A DNA stretch of 64,000 nucleotides from Pseudomonas fulva NBRC 16637 = DSM 17717 (lineage in GTDB: Bacteria; Pseudomonadota; Gammaproteobacteria; Pseudomonadales; Pseudomonadaceae). The DNA is taken from contig NZ_BBIQ01000008.1 of the NCBI RefSeq assembly GCF_000730565.1, forward strand, positions 1 through 64,000. The letters are read 5' to 3'. Numbering within the stretch: the first letter of the stretch is position 1; the number at the start of each line of letters is the position of its first letter. Shown here one piece after another: positions 61,216-64,000 of the stretch. Made by a program: the position numbers and the translations under genes. Under the pieces are notes generated by a model. The model was not told where the DNA came from and searched no databases. It saw nothing but the letters and a program-made list of their open reading frames with translations.

Positions 61216-62226
61216 ATGGCGTTCAACATCCACAACCGCAACCTGCTCAGCCTGGAACACCACAGCACCCGTGAGCTGCGTTACCTGCTGGACCTGTCCC
61301 GCGACCTCAAGCGGGCCAAGTACACCGGCACCGAGCAGCAGCACCTCAAGGGCAACAACATTGCGCTGATCTTTGAAAAAACCTCCACGCGTACCCGTTG
61401 TGCGTTCGAAGTGGCCGCTTACGATCAAGGCGCCAACGTCACCTACATCGACCCGAATTCTTCGCAAATCGGCCACAAGGAAAGCATGAAGGACACCGCA
61501 CGAGTACTCGGGCGCATGTACGACGCCATCGAGTACCGCGGTTTCAAGCAGGAAATCGTCGAAGAGTTGGCCAAGTATGCCGGCGTGCCCGTATTCAATG
61601 GCCTGACCGATGAATACCACCCGACCCAGATGATTGCCGACGTGTTGACCATGCGCGAACACAGCGACAAGCCGCTGCATGACATCAGCTACGCCTACTT
61701 GGGCGATGCGCGCAACAACATGGGCAACTCGCTGCTGTTGATCGGCGCCAAGCTGGGCATGGACGTGCGCATCGCCGCGCCCAAGGACCTGTGGCCCCAC
61801 GATGACCTGGTGCAACGTTGCAAGCAGTACGCCGAGGAAAGTGGTGCCCGCATCACCCTCACCGAAGATGCCAAGGCGGCAGTCAAGGGCGTGGACTTCA
61901 TTCATACCGACGTGTGGGTATCGATGGGTGAACCCATCGAAGCCTGGGGCGAACGTATCAAGCTGCTCAAGCCCTACCAGGTCAACGCCGAGCTGATGAA
62001 GGCCAGCGGCAACCCCAGGACCAAGTTCATGCACTGCCTGCCGGCGTTTCACAACTGTGAGACCAAGGTCGGCAAGCAGATCGCCGAGCAGTACCCGGAC
62101 CTCACCAACGGCATCGAAGTGACCGACGACGTGTTCGAGTCCCCGGCCTGCATTGCGTTCGAGCAAGCGGAGAACCGCATGCACACGATCAAGGCGATCC
62201 TGGTGTCGACACTGGCCGACCTGTAG
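61216..62226 (+). CDS. arcB: Ornithine carbamoyltransferase, catabolic
   Basis: ArcB converts citrulline and phosphate to ornithine and carbamoyl phosphate. The 336-residue protein has the carbamoyl-phosphate motif [24 protein letters not shown] and the ornithine-site HCLPAF. In this setting it is the catabolic enzyme, although the same fold serves biosynthesis. AGGAG precedes the start. Confidence 0.96.
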   Translation: MAFNIHNRNLLSLEHHSTRELRYLLDLSRDLKRAKYTGTEQQHLKGNNIALIFEKTSTRTRCAFEVAAYDQGANVTYIDPNSSQIGHKESMKDTARVLGRMYDAIEYRGFKQEIVEELAKYAGVPVFNGLTDEYHPTQMIADVLTMREHSDKPLHDISYAYLGDARNNMGNSLLLIGAKLGMDVRIAAPKDLWPHDDLVQRCKQYAEESGARITLTEDAKAAVKGVDFIHTDVWVSMGEPIEAWGERIKLLKPYQVNAELMKASGNPRTKFMHCLPAFHNCETKVGKQIAEQYPDLTNGIEVTDDVFESPACIAFEQAENRMHTIKAILVSTLADL

Positions 62227-62245
62227 ATCGCCACCTGCCCAGGCG

Positions 62246-62268
62246 TTGCGGCTGTTAGCCTGCCGCAA
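62246..62268 (+). repeat. Intercistronic hairpin between arcB and arcC
   Basis: TTGCGGC and GCCGCAA pair across a 9-base loop, 20 bases after arcB. It may fix an mRNA end in the processed arcDABC transcript; there is no U-tract. Confidence 0.45.
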
Positions 62269-62314
62269 TAGCCGTCGGGCAGCGGCTCAAGACTTTCGAT
62301 AAAGGACATTCTTC

Positions 62315-63244
62315 ATGCGTATCGTTGTTGCACTAGGCGGCAATGCCCTGCTGCGCCGTGGCGAGCCCATGACCGCGGAAAACCAGCGCGCCAACATCCG
62401 TACCGCCGCCGAGCAGATTGCCAAGATCCACCCAGGCAACGAGTTGGTGATCGCTCATGGCAACGGCCCGCAAGTGGGCCTGCTGGCATTGCAGGGGCTG
62501 TCGTACAAGCCGGACGAGGCCTACCCATTGGACGTGCTGGGCGCCGAAACCGAGGGCATGATCGGCTACATGATCGAGCAGGAACTGGGCAACCTGCTGG
62601 ACTTCGACGTGCCGTTCGCCACCCTGCTGACCCAGGTCGAAGTGGACGCCCAGGACCCTGCGTTCAAGGACCCGAGCAAGTTCATCGGCCCGGTCTACAG
62701 CAAGGATGAAGCCCAGCGCCTGGCCGCTGAAAAGGGCTGGGTGGTCAAGCCTGACGGCGACAAGTACCGCCGCGTGGTGGCAAGCCCCAGACCCAAGCGC
62801 ATCTTCGAAATCCGCCCCATCAAGTGGCTGCTCGAAAAGGGCAGCATCGTGATCTGCGCCGGCGGCGGCGGCATCCCGACTCTCTATGATGAACACCGTA
62901 ACCTCAAAGGGATCGAGGCGGTGATCGACAAGGACCTGTGCTCTGCACTGCTGGCCGAACAGCTCGAGGCCGATCTGCTGGTCATTGCCACCGACGTGGA
63001 GGCGGCGTACATCGACTTTGGCAAGCCAACCCAACGCGCCATCGCCCAGGCCCACCCTGACGAGCTGGACAGGCTGGGTTTCGCGGCAGGTTCGATGGGG
63101 CCCAAGGTGCAGGCGGCCTGCGACTTCGCCCGGCACACGGGCAAGGTGGCGGTGATCAGCTCGCTGGCCAACATCGAGCGCATCGTGAGCGGTACCGCCG
63201 GCACGCGGGTTTCGACCGCTGCCCCCGGGATCAGCTACCGTTGA
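62315..63244 (+). CDS. arcC: Carbamate kinase
   Basis: ArcC transfers the phosphate of carbamoyl phosphate to ADP, giving ATP, ammonia and CO2. The 309-residue protein starts [19 protein letters not shown] and contains [25 protein letters not shown] and [13 protein letters not shown], all typical. Last arc gene; the DUF5064-like gene follows after 47 bases. Confidence 0.96.
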   Translation: MRIVVALGGNALLRRGEPMTAENQRANIRTAAEQIAKIHPGNELVIAHGNGPQVGLLALQGLSYKPDEAYPLDVLGAETEGMIGYMIEQELGNLLDFDVPFATLLTQVEVDAQDPAFKDPSKFIGPVYSKDEAQRLAAEKGWVVKPDGDKYRRVVASPRPKRIFEIRPIKWLLEKGSIVICAGGGGIPTLYDEHRNLKGIEAVIDKDLCSALLAEQLEADLLVIATDVEAAYIDFGKPTQRAIAQAHPDELDRLGFAAGSMGPKVQAACDFARHTGKVAVISSLANIERIVSGTAGTRVSTAAPGISYR

Positions 63245-63291
63245 CACAGTCGGCGGGCCATGTGCCCGCCCAACCTCGTACAGGAGAGCCC

Positions 63292-63660
63292 ATGGCCAAA
63301 TATGAACCCGGTCACGTCCACATCGAGCGCACTGCGCTCAACAGCAGTGACCACAGCTATGACCTCAAGGTGGACTACGAGGCCTTCACCGACCCCCGTG
63401 AAGGCAGGGGCATTCAGTTCCGCATGCAGGGCAGCATCGAGGGCAAGCCGGTCGACGAGGTTTTCTTTCTGCCCAAGGACCAGGTGCTGCCTAGCTTTCT
63501 GATGCAACTGAGTCGCCGCGCCCAGGCCTACCTGGCCCCACCGAAGAAGTTCGAGAGCCTGGCTTCACCTCACAGGATCTACGACTGGATGTTCGAAGAC
63601 ATTCGCGCCAAGCTGGACGTGAAGTCCGGTGACCCCATCAAGCCTGAGCATCTGGAGTAG
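63292..63660 (+). CDS. DUF5064-like protein
   Basis: The 122-residue protein starts MAKYEPGHVHIERTALNSSD after AGGAGAG; an open frame from 63241 lacks a ribosome site. No signal peptide or membrane segment. It resembles the small pseudomonad family DUF5064, function unknown, and is likely co-transcribed with arcC or expressed from the short gap. Confidence 0.65.
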   Translation: MAKYEPGHVHIERTALNSSDHSYDLKVDYEAFTDPREGRGIQFRMQGSIEGKPVDEVFFLPKDQVLPSFLMQLSRRAQAYLAPPKKFESLASPHRIYDWMFEDIRAKLDVKSGDPIKPEHLE

Positions 63661-63731
63661 GGCGCTACCCGTCACGAGCAGGGTCAGCTTGAGGCATACT
63701 AGCGCCCTACCCGGCCATTTCGTATTGCCCC

Positions 63732-64000
63732 ATGCGTATCCACGTCAGCTTCATCGACCGCGTCGGCATCACTCAGGAAGTCCTGGCGCTGCTCGGTGCG
63801 CGCAACCTCAACCTCGATGCCGTGGAAATGGTGCCGCCGAACGTCTACATCGACGCGCCTACCCTCAGCCCCGCCGTACTGGAAGAGCTGCATGACGCCT
63901 TGTTCGAGGTGCAGGGCGTGGAGGCGGTGGAGGTGGTCGATATCCTGCCGGGGCAACGCCGTCACCTGCAGCTCGATGCGCTGCTGGCCGCCATGAGCGA
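63732..64000 (+). CDS. TyrR/PhhR-like regulator, N-terminal fragment (runs off the window)
   Basis: The frame starts MRIHVSFIDRVGITQEVLAL and reads through an N-terminal ACT domain (RNLNLDAVEMVPPNVYIDAP, VEAVEVVDILPGQRRHLQLDALL), then leaves the window at 64000. This is how TyrR/PhhR-type enhancer-binding regulators of aromatic amino acid genes begin. The ATPase and DNA-binding domains are outside the window. Confidence 0.75.
   Translation, partial: MRIHVSFIDRVGITQEVLALLGARNLNLDAVEMVPPNVYIDAPTLSPAVLEELHDALFEVQGVEAVEVVDILPGQRRHLQLDALLAAMS

Overview
The window is a high-GC chromosomal segment of a fluorescent pseudomonad, most probably of the Pseudomonas putida group. The evidence is gene content and order: purL-mltF-tadA, guaBA, xseA, leuA, then eda-pgl-zwf / hexR, oprB-gtsDCBA, gtrS-gltR-glk-edd / gap, a heme-uptake ECF cluster with hemO, and arcDABC. 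This is inferred from recalled synteny and protein similarity; no database was searched.

Layout. 1-614: non-coding, with two different short tandem repeats and a repeated-looking segment. 615-8512: housekeeping genes (NIF3-like protein, purL, mltF, tadA, multicopper oxidase). 8667-11877: a four-gene operon of unknown function (M48 peptidase, two membrane proteins, one exported protein), divergent from an AraC regulator (12054-13001). 13190-19671: GGDEF-EAL protein, LysR regulator with a divergent FAD monooxygenase, and a chemoreceptor. 19672-22138: a low-coding, partly low-GC strip of scars next to the 3' end of guaA, with an arginase-family pseudogene, IS66 and IS630 remnants, one orphan 164-codon gene and a truncated ORF. 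22139-30094: guaA, guaB, a zinc-ribbon protein, a TSUP transporter, a LysR regulator, xseA and an M23 peptidase. 30349-32174: a leucine-rich leader peptide ahead of leuA.

32371-50881 is the glucose catabolism block. OprB and GtsABCD import glucose, and Glk phosphorylates it. Zwf, Pgl, Edd and Eda run the Entner-Doudoroff pathway, and Gap continues the triose phosphate branch. HexR is the local repressor, and two clear TTGT-N7/8-ACAA operators lie between edd and gap. GltR/GtrS is the two-component system of the locus.

51067-56606 is an iron/heme block: a Fur-box-controlled ECF sigma factor, a FecR-type anti-sigma factor, a TonB receptor with a signalling domain, heme oxygenase, and a YbaN-like membrane protein. 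56586-63244 is the arginine deiminase region, with two divergent arcD paralogues, an ANR/FNR-type box, and arcA, arcB and arcC. The window ends in a DUF5064-like gene and the N-terminus of a TyrR/PhhR-like regulator.

Most of the window is ordinary core genome. The parts that recognised families do not explain are the M48 operon with its AraC-like divergent control region, the IS-scarred islet beside guaA with an unrecognised low-GC gene, the tandem repeats at the left edge, and the arcD duplication.
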